A stretch of 64,000 nucleotides of DNA. Origin: Clavelina lepadiformis (Eukaryota > Chordata > Ascidiacea > Aplousobranchia > Clavelinidae). How positions within the stretch are numbered: position 1 is the stretch's first letter; each line of letters begins with the position of its first letter. Both the position numbers and the translations under genes were made by a program. Positions 12,014 through 23,424 of the stretch are shown piece after piece. The stretch spans positions 374,501 through 438,500 of the forward strand of contig NC_135241.1 of NCBI RefSeq assembly GCF_947623445.1. The letters are read 5' to 3'. Below the pieces are notes generated by a model, which was given only the letters and a program-made list of their open reading frames with translations, was not told where the DNA came from and made no database searches.

Positions 12014-14536
12014 ATTCTGTGGTAATTGACATAGATATCACACGTTTAAATCCGAATATTGCCTTTATGCATAAGTCAAAGATTTAGGAATAATTTATGT
12101 GAGCAAAACTTTATTTGCGCACTTTCAACTTTCAATTCTGATCACTTTTAAAGCTGCGCGAGTTTTCATTGAACTGTTTATTCATTCTCGGGAAACAAGA
12201 ACAAAGATGACAAAGCGTAAAATGATTTAAACGCTCAAAATTATTGATGGCTATTCTGTGGTCGTGCCAAATAATGACCTGTAATGGAATGATTGGTTAT
12301 TGTTGTTGAACTTGACTGTACCAGTCACTCCAATACAATCTTTGATTGTCTGAATGTTTATTGTCTTCGATATAATGAGCCTCAAGGTCGTTGTTTGCTT
12401 AATCAATCCTAGACTCGATTGTTCAGCTAAAAGCTGATTGTCTTGTGTAGCCGACAAGCAGAGTTGTCTGACTTAACACTGAGCTTGTCTTAAGTTCTAC
12501 TGTTCAGTAGTTTGCACAAATTTGTTGATTGTATAAACTGGTTATATTGTTTCTTCGTTATAGGATTACAAATTGACAGAACATTGGCACATCAACAGCA
12601 CTTCATTCAACAGTCAATGTAATAGCATTTTGGCTTAGCTATATTCAACTGCATTAAATTGCTGATTGCTGATTATTCCCAGACTTGTTACTTCGTACTG
12701 CTATACGCTAACAAACTTATTTTCGACAAACTGAACGCGTGCAAGAAAGGCACAAATATTACGTCACAACAATAATACAGGAAATGATTGTGTCTCGTGT
12801 TACTCTTTGCTAAAACGACACATAAATATTAGAATTGTAAATCCTACATAATCTGTATATTAATTTTGGTTATTATCACAGTATTATCACAGACCCTATG
12901 CCAAATATTGATCCCCCTTTGTGACGTAATAAATTAAATCATTTAACACACAACGAGCTCTATACACAAGTAACCTACAGAAGTTACAGACAGAAGTAAG
13001 CCAACTCTTGTGACCTGTATACGGAATTTTGTTTGCCAGTATAGGCCTACATGCGGTCGCAAAATTTACGGTATCATACTATACAACCACTGAATAAGGG
13101 CACGTTTTCTGCTGAATCAAATCCTTTATCAGACAATGAATTTATTACGTCACCGAGTGGAGGGGGTTATTATTTGGCTCTACACCGGCTGCCAAGTTTG
13201 TTCTGGGCATTGTGGCGTAGAAGTTTGGCATGAATGAACATAATGTTTCCTCACGTAAACCCCGGAGATTAAACTCGAGTTTAGGGAAAACTTTCAACTG
13301 AACTAACAGCCTAAAAAATGACACATACAAACTCACCGGAAGTATAAGGTTCTTGATCCAAAGACGAAACTCGAAAAGCGCTGAATCATGCAACATTTAA
13401 ACGTCACAATGCCCGGAAAAAAATTGGCACAACACCGGCACAAACTTGGTGATGGCAACTTGCAACTCCACTAAACCCAAAAGACAAAAGTTTGAAGTTT
13501 TATAATAAAATCCCTTATTAAAACCTCGTCATCCAGACTTTAGCAGACGAGCAGGTGGTGTAGGCCTATTTGAGCAATGTAGGCTACAGCTGAACAAGTT
13601 GCAGCTTCCAAGCTGCACTTCTGACCGCATGGAAATAGAAAGCCCATCACAAACAAACCTCATCACAAGCCATTGTTTCCAATATCTGAACTGCACATAG
13701 AAAAAATGTGTGTGCAATTGTATGTGTGTAAAATAAAATTGAAATTTTGGAATCTTCAGTTGAATGAAATGCACTGGAAAATCTGACTTAGACCGACCAG
13801 TTAAACTTGTAAGATGTTAAAACACAAGTATTGCTATAAACATGGTAGATTGCATTGTATTGTACAGTATATTGTTAGTTTCTAGTTGTTGACTGTGAGG
13901 AGCGAAAATATGGTTCTAACCTTCGTTGTAGACTGATCAAACAAGAAATACGCTCACAAACAAATGATGAACGGGAAAATGTGGCAAAGCACTGAAGGCT
14001 TAACATGTGCAATGTGTGAATTACATTATTGTATAATGGCGTTACATCGATTGAAGGTTGGCACGACCACCAAACCCAGAAAGCGTTTAAACGAGACCAC
14101 AGCCAATATGTTAGATTGACACGGTTATGTCATTAATGTAACCCAGCATAGATTTCAGAAAGAGTCAACAGGTAATGAAAAAGAAGTCACAAAAGAGCTG
14201 CACGAATATCTGACGGCTTGGCCAGTTATGAGCAGACGGAGGATTAATTATTATTTCTTCTGAACCTCATACAAAGCGCAACAGAGAAGGGTGATTAGGC
14301 AAGCAGCCAATCATCGTTTCTTATTTATCAGTCGTTCGTGCCTTGTTGCTTTCAACCCAAAATTGAAAAAAATGGAATATTTCTTCATTTGAAATCATGA
14401 CGAAACAAAGCATGAGTAAACAACAAATATTCATCGGTTCCTGTCACGTAGAGAAGCTGCAGCGTAATTTTAAGTCCAAGCAACAGGTAAAAATTTGAAG
14501 CGCAGTTACTAAGAAAGTGATTGTCAAGATTCTAGA
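12014..14536. other. Region without a recognised gene
   Basis: Intergenic sequence between the CREBZF promoter side and the CUB-sushi gene. Only short, unsupported reading frames are present. No terminal inverted repeats, tRNA signature or conserved motif could be recognised by eye. Confidence 0.5.
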
Positions 14537-16078
14537 ATGATGACGTCGGCATTGTTGAAGCTGATGCTGATTGGCTTGATTTGCGCGATTGCGGGTGAGA
14601 TTAGAGACAGAATTTGCCAAAATATTTGCCGTATGTTTTTCTGGGTGTTAAGACATCAAAATTATTGCGGCCAAGTGGAGGATTTTCAGGACCATCTATA
14701 GCAGTGATTCTCAACCGCGGCTCACAACTGTACATTTTGCGGCTCTCACGAACTTAGTGAAAAATTAATTAGTTGTATCAGAATTGCAACAAAGGAAGTA
14801 AAAGAAATCAAGAATTATTGAATTGTCTCAGCAAGGATCCCGTGTACGAAGTACTAATGTTACTAGGTTGCTACCGTACTGCTGTGTAAAATCATTTTGT
14901 GGTTTGTGACGTCATAATTGTGACGTCATTTTTCATGCGGCTCCTTGCAAACTTTAGGTTTGAAATTCGGCTCTGGCACTAAAAAGGTTGAGAATCACTG
15001 ATCCATAGGCTTCAGTGAAAAAGAATTATGACGTAATAATTCCTCGTTCCTGATATGATACTATGAAGACACTGCAAGATTGATTGCAAAACAAATTGCG
15101 CAGCTTTTGGTCATATTCTACTTCACCACCCTCATAATTAAACATAATGACGTCATAAATGCTCAGTTTCAGGTAGTCCGGAATGGCATAATGATCCGGA
15201 TGGTGGCGTTATAACGAGCCCCAACTACCCAGGGAATTACCCCAATAACCAAAACTACGCTTACGTCATTAATGCCCCAAAAGGTTACATTGTTGTCTTG
15301 ACAATGAAGAGCTTTATTACCGATGACGTCAACAGCTTGGGAGATAAGACAGACTACTTGAAGGTGTGACGTCATAAAAAGCTCGTAAAACAATTTCCAC
15401 CGGTACCATGGCAACCAAATCTTAACTTCAATATCTTTGAAATATTTCCTCAGATTTACGACGGCCGCAAGAATCAAGACCCTGTGGGAATCGATCTCTA
15501 CGGCACGATGACGTCACCTTATCGCTACATCTCGAACAATAGGAGAGTGAGAATGAAGTTTATCAGTGACGCAAACGGGACTTTCCCCGGGTTCTCCATG
15601 AGATACGACGGTAAATAAAATTAACTCACAACTCGGTACTATGGCGTCATAATGCGATTTGTCTCAGTCATCAACCGAAAGAGTCATTGTGACCTGGAAG
15701 GGCTGGCGGTCGACCACGGCGCCATCGACTTCTGCAATGGCACCAAGGCCAGATTTGCCACCCAATGCACCATTCATTGTGACGATGGATACCAACTGCG
15801 TGGTGGCGCTGTTACCCATTGCCTGCACAACTACTTTACCCAAGTTCATTGTCAACTGGAAAGTGAGCTTAATGACGTATGGAATAGTAGTCTATGACGT
15901 AGACAACTAGTCATAATATTGAGATATTTCTTTCACACACTAATATTAAGCGAGATCACGTCACATAGGTCCTGACCAAATGCAAGCGAGACTGGATGAT
16001 GTGTCGAATGACGTCATCAAGGCAAGCAAACCCAGAAGTCCTAGATTGCCGGAGCAACTTCCGCGAAAAGAAAACTGA
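14537..16078 (+). CDS. Small secreted CUB-sushi domain protein
   Basis: Five exons: 14537-14594, 15173-15363, 15454-15610, 15668-15862, 15969-16078. They sum to 711 bp, in phase, giving 236 residues. Exon 1 is almost entirely a signal peptide (MMTSALLKLMLIGLICAIAG). Exons 2-3 form a CUB domain: SPNYPGNYPNN, then a D-x-L-K-I-Y-D-G strand pair (ending YLKIYDG) and RVRMKFISD...GFSMRYD. Exon 4 is one sushi/CCP-like module with paired cysteines (SHCDLEG...DFCNG...QCTIHCDDGYQL...THC...VHCQ). Exon 5 is a basic, proline-containing tail. CUB and sushi modules mediate extracellular protein or glycan contacts (complement-like or developmental roles); no protease domain follows. A polyadenylation signal AATAAA lies at 16090-16095, 12 bp after the stop. 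Confidence 0.85.
14702..15000. mobile_element. hAT-like MITE in intron 1 of the CUB-sushi gene
   Basis: A 299-bp element with perfect 15-bp terminal inverted repeats CAGTGATTCTCAACC / GGTTGAGAATCACTG, typical of hAT ends. It is flanked by 8-bp target duplications ATCTATAG (14694-14701) and ATCCATAG (15001-15008), seven of eight identical. It is non-coding and therefore non-autonomous. Confidence 0.92.
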
Positions 16079-16095
16079 TGACGTTTTTAAATAAA

Positions 16096-17174
16096 GCTGC
16101 TGTGATTGTGATGACGTCACAAACCTGTAATTTCATGACGCTATGAAGCTCTTTAAACTGCGTCATAAAACCAACTTCATTCATAAATATACCTGAACAT
16201 TACTGACGCTCTGCAGCTTATTTTATAGTTATTGCGTCATAAAGCTATTGTTTCATTTTGTATCAATTTATTATTTTAAAAAATTTTACCCTATGTCATA
16301 TTATAATCGTCATAATCGACCCTGACTGTTGTGGTCATGTGACAATGAACACGCCAACCTTCGAGTGGAAGCAATGACGTAATCTTCAATTTTAAGGATT
16401 TGGGAAATCACAATAACGCATTAAGAAGACCAGGCCGGAAATGTTTTGTTGATAAAAAATCTTTCTAGACAAATCGTGATCGAACACGTCACGAAATTCG
16501 ATCGCTATAGTTTGTAAATTTAACAAACATTTCACGGCTTCCCACTTAACGTTTGTGGTGGTGGTGGCATTACGTCACATGCGGAAATTATTTGAAACTA
16601 GATTTCGACAAACTGATTTTGAAAGTTGTGAAACTTTAGTTGAAAACTCAGCGAACAGCGAAGCGATGAATTTCGAAAAGTGTTTCGTGAGAAGTTAATT
16701 AGTTTGAAAACATTGTTTCTAAAATTAAAAATTACCCAACTCTTGCTATAAACAGGTCATTATGACCTTAAATTCAACAATTCCATGACAGAATTTGAGT
16801 CGATGCTGATGTCTCTGGCTCCAGCCACGGCCGCAAAGGTCGCTGCCACAAGCCGCTGCCACTTCGAAGTTTGCTCATATATTTTTACTGGTCAGCATTA
16901 GTTGACATAAAATATAAATTAGACAGTTTTAGGAAGAAAAATACGAGCATCACTATCAGAGCATCGTCTACGACTCTACGGTTTGTAGCGAGCTCATTAG
17001 CGCCCGCTACCAAAGTATACATTTTTAACAAATGACCGCTAACGAGCGGAATTTTTACATTGAAGGGCTTTTCTTGCGCGCGTCAAAAACGAGAGGGTAA
17101 ACTTTCCAAAAATTAAAAGGGAAACTCCCTTAATTGCGAAGTTTATCGAAATAGAAACAACATTATGAGAATCG
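16096..17174. other. Convergent intergenic region
   Basis: Lies between the 3' ends of the plus-strand CUB-sushi gene and the minus-strand MFSD4-like gene. It contains a GTGGTGGTGG tract near 16555 and scattered TGACGTCA-like motifs. No gene is supported. Confidence 0.5.
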
Positions 17175-19503
17175 TCACAGCTGGGTCTTCCATTCGTCGT
17201 CATGGAGATCGGAGCGCTTCTTTTTCAACCTCCCTCCCTCCCACATCATGAGGAGGAAGACAAGAGCGTTGGCGACCGAGCATCCGAGCACCATGTACAT
17301 GACGCTGAAGGGCACGATGTCGAAGATGATCCCCCCCACAGGTACCAGGCTCATGGTACCGAGCGCCTGCCCGGCCGAGAAGATGAAGATGTAGTTGCCG
17401 GACATGTTGGTGAATTGGGAGGCCCAAGACACTCCTCCAGGGTAGATGGTCGCTTGGAAGAAGCCGTAGAAGAAGGTCATTGCCCACGTGACCTCCGCCG
17501 TGTTTTCACCAAATATGGAAACGACGGTCATTGACGCGATGATGCCGACGAAATCTACGAGGATCACGTGCTTCGGGCTGAGGAAGCGAAACACAACGAC
17601 TCCTGATAAACGACCGAGTCCGAACCCGATCCAGAAAAGGGAGTTGATCAGAGTACCGTCCGCATTCTAGAAATTGAATAAAACAATGGATGGAATCTTC
17701 AATTATTATGACGCTGCTCGTAGTTAGAGAATTAGAGAAACTTTCGACGACAAAGTTATAAGATGTCACTGCACTCACTGAAAACTGCAGCTTGGAGCAG
17801 ATGGATATGGAGTAGATGTAGCTGCTGTAGGACGTCTCGCCCGCCACGCAGAAGAAGTAGTAAGCGCAAATGAGAACAAATAAGACGATAAGGTCCTTGA
17901 GCGAATCCTCCTGCCGGGTTTCAACCGTCCCTTCCCGGCCACGTCTCACCTTGGACTCGATCTTGCAGAGCCGGAGCAGAATGAAGATGAGGAAGACGAC
18001 GAATAAGAAGGCGCCGCAGATGAGGTAAGCCCACACCACAGGATTCGGACCCAGGTCGGAGATGGTCGTCTCTTCCACCTGAGGAATTTTCGCGGTCAAA
18101 TTATAAATCAAATGCTATTTGCAGTGATGTTCACGCAAATTCTTTCCTTGAATAAATTTAAGCCAACGTTGTTGTTGTAATTGGGTTAGTTTTAAATGTG
18201 TCGGTTTATTATTATTTCAAAATAAAGCATTTAGGGTTTAAAAAAGTTTTATGTTTATAAACGGTACGTCATAACAAATAACAAACAACATCGACAATGA
18301 TCATTATTGATAACAATCTACAATCTTAAATAATCCATCTCGCCTCCATAGACGGCGTGGTCAGCCATGAATTATTATTAGGCTGCGATTGGCCACTAGA
18401 GGGACAGAGATCGTCGTCCTCCTGTTGGCTGAGAAACGGCTGAGCTGTAACGAGATGACGTCAGATCGGAAATAAACAATTATATTTCGATTTTGAACGA
18501 ACAATGAACCTATTATGGGTGCGAGAAAGGCCCCAACCGCGATGGTGAAGTGATATCCTGATATGAGACCCCGGGAGTTCTTCTCCCCCCACACCTGGAG
18601 GATGAGGGCTTGCATACCTTGGGGTGAAAATATTTATGTTCAGCTCAAATCAAGTAACCGATGTAGAATCACAGAGGTGTCATCTTAAGCAGGAAAACGC
18701 GCGTATCGCTCGTGCCCATATATGGTATTGTCATTGTTGCCGAACAAACTGTCAAAATTTGAACGAACTAATAACAATTAAGGGCTCACCTGCGTCCAGG
18801 TAACCGAAGCTGATGCCGCCTATCATGACGACGACGACGAGCAGCCAGAGGTCAACGATCCACGGCGTCGCGATTATCACCCCGCCCAGAAATAGTGACG
18901 TAATTCCTGTATGATGTCATAATAAGAAGAGGAGCTAAGGAGGAGGAAAAAAGAGGAACTCACCAAACCCCAACATGTTGTCAACTTTTCTCATGATCGG
19001 ACCGGTCGCCAAGCCCCCCACCAAGAGGCCGAGTGATCTGCCACTAAACAGCCACGAAACGTCGCTAACAGAAGAATCGACGTTGTTGGCGAGGGTGAGA
19101 AGAGTGGGTCCGTGGATGGAGATGAAAAGTCCCTTTAAAGGAAACAATATCTCCTCTAAGCACGGCTAGATATAGAGCAGAGCAATAAATAGCTAGAGAT
19201 TGCAGGCTAGATTATATAACGTGGACTTGGTGATCTTAACGGCTGCTGCAACATCCTTTGATGGTTCGTTATCGCTGAAATACAAAACTCTTTCATCCAA
19301 GTTCACACTTGAGATGACGTATCAGCAATACTCTGATCTGCAGTTTCACTTGCTTACTATGACGTCATCTATACGTAATAAGGAGATCTTACGCTGCCGA
19401 TCCTGGCCAATGAAATGGCGAAAAGAAGGAGTCCCGCCCACACCAGCCCCCCCTTGCCCTCTGCCTTCGATGAACTTCCCTCTTCGCTCCTCGTGCTCTG
19501 CAT
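17175..19503 (-). CDS. Major facilitator, MFSD4 / Na-glucose transporter 1-like
   Basis: Multi-exon membrane transporter. Exon 1 (19503-19393) starts MQSTRSEEG and contains the first helix; exon 2 (19132-18964) continues with GLFISIHGPTLLTLANNV and WLFSGRSLGLLVGG. Exons at 18906-18790 and 18617-18510 follow in phase, then a loop exon from 18444 (PIIAQPFLS, matching PLIADPFLS of human MFSD4A). Further exons at about 18078-17780 and 17668-17175 carry the C-terminal helices (SWASQFTNMSGNYIFIFSAG, PVGGIIFDIVPF) and a short basic tail. The loop pattern and the GPTLL / WVFF-like segments place it in the MFSD4A/B (NaGLT1) branch, plasma-membrane sugar or organic-solute transporters. The donor of the loop exon could not be fixed: the only GT positions nearby do not give a matching phase. 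Substrate is inferred from the family. Confidence 0.8.
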
Positions 19504-20506
19504 CGATTTCGCGTCCACGTCGAAATCTTGTCGCGAATTCTTTTCTTCTTCTAAACAAGATAAAGAAATTCTTCACAAATATTTAAGACAACGTTGAAAG
19601 GAGATTATGCTTCGGTCGAACACAATTTGATCTGGCAAGGACTTCAATAAGCACGAAGAACAATGCACGAGAGTACGGCAGCAGCCTCAAATAGATTCTT
19701 CTCACAAACTGCAAGAACTTTCCCCTCAATTTAAACTCACATAAACGTAAAACATTTTATGATGACATTTAGAAACGGTTCAACGCATCTACATCGCACT
19801 AACCTGGAGCCATGTTGAGCTTTCTCAGCGGCTTACGCTCGAGCCTCGAACTTAACGGTCTTGATCGGGCTTCGATATTGCTCTGTGCTGGGTAAGACTA
19901 GCGCAGCTCTATGGTGTGCAGTCGCGGTCGTTAAAAGTCGTTAAAAGCAGTTTAAATATGTGCAAGCTATATGGGTTGTTTGTTTAAGGCCGACCCTTGC
20001 ATTGCGAGCATCCAACTGCATTGAGAACTGATAAAGGACCATTGTTTGTCGATCTCGGTTTAAAGCGCTGCAGAGTTTGTTAATGGCATGTTTGATCAAT
20101 TCAAATTTGACGTGACGTCATGATAGCAATCCTAGTCACGTGACCTAACGATCAATCATTGACTTTTTGATAAACAAAGAGCATTGTGACGTGGGTACTT
20201 ATCATCCGGGAAGTTGTCATTGTCATTGGCGCCAATTTTTTTTGATTTTCCAGCAAAATTAATAAAATTTGTCTCAACAATTGACCAGCTCAAGCGATTC
20301 GAGCGTACTCGACTTGTAGAACTCGGCGACCGCTGTTCATGAGGAGGGTTTATGATTAATGGGGGATCCCCTTTCGAAGTAAAACAACGAATTAAAATTC
20401 CAAAACATATCTGAGAAAATGATTTAAACGCTAAACAATCATGACGTATAATTAACTCTGATGCCAGCCTGAGAATAACCCGGGCAAGGTTCTTTTCCTG
20501 TTATAG

Positions 20507-21332
20507 AAGGGGTTTCAAACTCAATCGCACCAGGGGCCAAAACTCAAAACTTTAATAACGCCGCGGGCCGATAAGGATAAAACTTGAATGAACGTTTCGT
20601 GACAGGAATACATGAATTGGAACAGGCAGCGAAACAACACCAAATTTTTGATGTTTTTCATGATTTTTGGCAGGGCTATTTTGATTGTTCTTCTCTTACA
20701 TCATTATGTTTCATTCATCTCCTTGTAAAAGCATTAAAGAATTAACAAACAATAAAGAAAAAAGCAGTCCAGATTACAAGCTTTAGAATAAATAGATTTA
20801 TTCTATCGTATGGTGGGGCAACTGTTGTGCTGCTGTATTGTGCAATTTGTTTTCATCTTGTTTCTTGCTTGAAAAAAGTAAGTTATACTATACCAGGGGT
20901 GGGCAACCTTTTTGAACCCGAGAGCCACTTTGGTTGTTAAATTTTTGCTGACGAGCCAAGTCATAAGAAATTATGACGTCATAAATAGTTTAAGTCGTTT
21001 AATTGTTCCATATCTACATTCCTCAATCAAAAAATATCATTAAATTTGGATAATTAACAACTTGTCATCAATGCTGGCCTAAATAAGGAAAAGAAAAAGA
21101 GAGAAACGTTCATAAACAATACTCTTGGTAGTCTTTGCAATTTTATTGAAATTTTACGATTCGACTAGAAGAGCCACAAAAAACATGCCGGAGAGCCGCA
21201 TGCGGCTCGCGAGCCGCAGTTTGCCCACGTCTGTACTATACAATGATCTTGCGGCCGGAAAAAGTTCAATGTATAAAATAGCATTGCGGGCCAAGTTTTA
21301 TTGTAAAGCTGGCCGGGAGTTTGACGCGTATG
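20507..21332. mobile_element. Outer hAT-like element, interrupted by a second one
   Basis: The left end AAGGGGTTTCAAACTC and the reverse complement of the right end share TCAAACTC, followed by GC-rich GGCC stretches as in many hAT ends. Perfect 8-bp target duplications TGTTATAG occur at 20499-20506 and 21333-21340. The body (AATAACGCCGCGGGCCG... and ...GCGGGCCAAGTTTTATTG) is split by the element at 20894-21233. Without the insert it is roughly 480 bp and non-coding. Confidence 0.8.
20894..21233. mobile_element. Inner hAT-like MITE with perfect target duplication
   Basis: A 340-bp element beginning CAGGGGTGGGCAACC and ending with the complement of CAGACGTGGGCAAACTGCGG. It is flanked by identical 8-bp duplications TACTATAC (20886-20893 and 21234-21241). 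It sits inside the older element 20507-21332 and so inserted later. No coding capacity. Confidence 0.92.
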
Positions 21333-21948
21333 TGTTATAGCAATCATCATCGATCGATACGACCTTTCAATGAAAGCTGTGATGGTCATAATATGAGGTG
21401 TCGTTGTTGAAACGTTTAAATGTGGAGCAGACATCTTACAACCAACACAAGATCATCATTAATTCATCTTCACTTATGACCATATCACACCTAAATTGCC
21501 CAGAACAAATTGACGTACGTAATTGCCAGCGGCGTCATTGTGACGTAACACAGGGTGACATTCTAACTTCAGTCGTGCCGAAGAGTTACTTGAACCAAAC
21601 TTTGACGAATTGAAGGTGCTGACAGAGAGGAAACGCGCAGAGTCTCTCTACTACACGTCGGCATAGTCCCCGCATAAAGCACTCAACATAAAACGAAATG
21701 CGAAATTTCATGCATTGAACGGGAATACGCATTGAACATTTCATGCATTGGTTTGTTTCGCGAACTACACCGGTTTGTTGTTTTCTTTGATCAACTCAAG
21801 GAGATGTGACGTCATAATTATTTGGAATCTCAGATGAATAAAAGAAATAAACTTCAATAAATCATCAAACAACGCTTTTCTGACAAAATATCCTGACACT
21901 GACTGAAATTGGCTTCAAAGAATAAACGAATTTTCAATGCAGCAGTAT

Positions 21949-21954
21949 TTTATT
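21949..21954 (-). terminator. Polyadenylation signal of the peptide-precursor gene
   Basis: AATAAA on the minus strand, 61 bp downstream of the TGA at 22015-22017. Confidence 0.6.
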
Positions 21955-22014
21955 ATGAAGAAATATCATTCTGGTATTCTCCGTTTATCCGTTAACGTGT
22001 CCGTTTCTGTTACG

Positions 22015-23109
22015 TCACAATCCACAATAACTGCGGCATCTCATGCAGCCGAAGAAGACTCCTCTTTTTTGGGTCAAAAACGAAGAGTATTGTGACGTAT
22101 AGTCGTCATCGTCCGCCATGCCGTAGTTGTCGTCGGCTGCAAATTTTTATAAAATTTTATAAAAATCCACCGAAAATTGCCACAGATCGTCGGTGGAAAG
22201 TACTCGGATCAACAGAGCATTCGATTTAAAACAAATTTCTGAAACAAAATCTTCTTGTTTCTCAAATTAGCTCGCATTTTAAAGCAAGGAAAATCGAAAC
22301 GGCTTGAAGCTGGTTAAGTAGCCAGATAACCGGGAACCGGCAACCAGCTTCACGTCGGTGTAAATCCAACCACTCTCATACTTTCACTAAAAGCGCTCAG
22401 GCCGTGGCGCAATGTAGCGATCAGTGGAAATATGATTTCGATGGTGGAGGATTTCAATGTGGGCAATTAGGCTACCAACCATTGACCATGGATAACTCAA
22501 CCACAGAGGTGTACAGAGTTACCGAATTACCGTCCCTATACCATTTCAGTACCATGTATACCGTAGCCGTACTTTTCATACTTACCGTCGGTACTTTACG
22601 AATATTTCAAGATTTTAACAGGTATGTTTTTCAAAGGTTCATTTAAATTTAACCTTAACGCCAACTTTTAGCTTTTGTTGTTCTTTTTTAATCTACAAAT
22701 ATCTAATAAGGCCGCAAGAAGTAAATTCACATTGGTTTTGACCTGGAATAGCCTGTAGCGGGACCATAATAGGGGCAAAAACGGGGCCAGCAACAAGATC
22801 CGCCATACAAAAATCACCGGTTCCGAGTACTGACAAATTACCAAAAAAATGTTTTGAATTTGTACCGAATACCGGTACCGACAGTATTTTCAAAGTACCT
22901 ACTGCCCATCTATGCTTAGTAATCTTTGTATGGACCATATTAGAACGTGGTTTATACTCACATCGCTTGAGGAAGTAGGAGTTGCAAGCGAGACACAACC
23001 TCGAGCAACTCAACCTCCACTGGCTGAAAGATTTCTTCTCCTGGTCTGGTTCGGTACTCAATGCAAGGGAAACTAGGAACACCAATGCGAATGCAATGAC
23101 TTTGAACAT
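22015..23109 (-). CDS. Unrecognised secreted cysteine-rich peptide precursor (89 aa)
   Basis: Two coding exons, 23109-22962 (148 bp) and 22136-22015 (122 bp), give exactly 270 bp. Splice sites are CGAT|GTGAGT and TTTGCAG|CCGACG, and the start ATG is the first codon after an acceptor (a non-coding exon precedes it). The protein has a signal peptide (MFKVIAFALVFLVSLALS), a short acidic stretch ending in KK, a core with CSRLCLAC followed by KR, an acidic spacer (SDDNYGMADDDDYTSQY...) ending in KR, and a C-terminal core GVFFGCMRCRSYCGL. Dibasic sites flank both cores, as in neuropeptide or antimicrobial prohormones. The cysteine spacings CxxxCxxC and CxxCxxxC are mirror images. I recognise no named family. 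A minus-strand TATA box and a polyadenylation signal bracket it, supporting a real transcription unit. Confidence 0.65.
22548..22905. mobile_element. hAT-like MITE, copy 1, in the intron of the peptide precursor gene
   Basis: The body at 22685-22905 is clearly homologous to 35100-35320 (shared blocks such as AATCTACAAAT, GCCGCAAG, TTTTGACCTGGA and TTCAAAGTA). The right end complements to CAGTAGGTACTTTG and the left end is near CAGTACCATG. The termini are rich in TACCGGTACCG-type sequence. No clear target duplication was found, so the boundaries are approximate. Confidence 0.6.
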
Positions 23110-23414
23110 CTGCAAGGTTTTTGTCTCTTAAATTATTTAGATGTCTATAGCACCACTATTTATTTTTTGCCAATATTTTTACAAATTTAAATGTAGCTTT
23201 CAACATTACAAGGAAATAGTTTGAAAATTACTGGCGCAAAACTAACTGCGAGCTTCTTGCCAACAAAATATATTTTCATATTTTTAGGGCAACTGCGGCA
23301 AATGTGAACAAATTTGTACCTTTTTCTGCTCACTTGGCTGAAATCTCCCAAAGAAATCAAAAAACTCCTCAAACGACGATGAAGCGTAATCGACAGAAGG
23401 GCTGGAAAGATCCG

Positions 23415-23424
23415 CCTTATATCC
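23415..23424 (-). promoter_or_regulatory. TATA box of the peptide precursor gene
   Basis: On the minus strand the sequence reads GGATATAAGG, about 300 bp upstream of the ATG at 23109 and ahead of a plausible non-coding first exon (about 23390-23322) that ends at an AAAAG|GTACAA donor. Confidence 0.5.

Noticed and set aside
17202-17534. 110-codon plus-strand frame
   Set aside because: Antisense to the conserved last exon of the MFSD4-like transporter.
22404-22646. 80-codon plus-strand frame with a hydrophobic segment
   Set aside because: Starts at GTG, runs into the hAT-like MITE and has no family resemblance.
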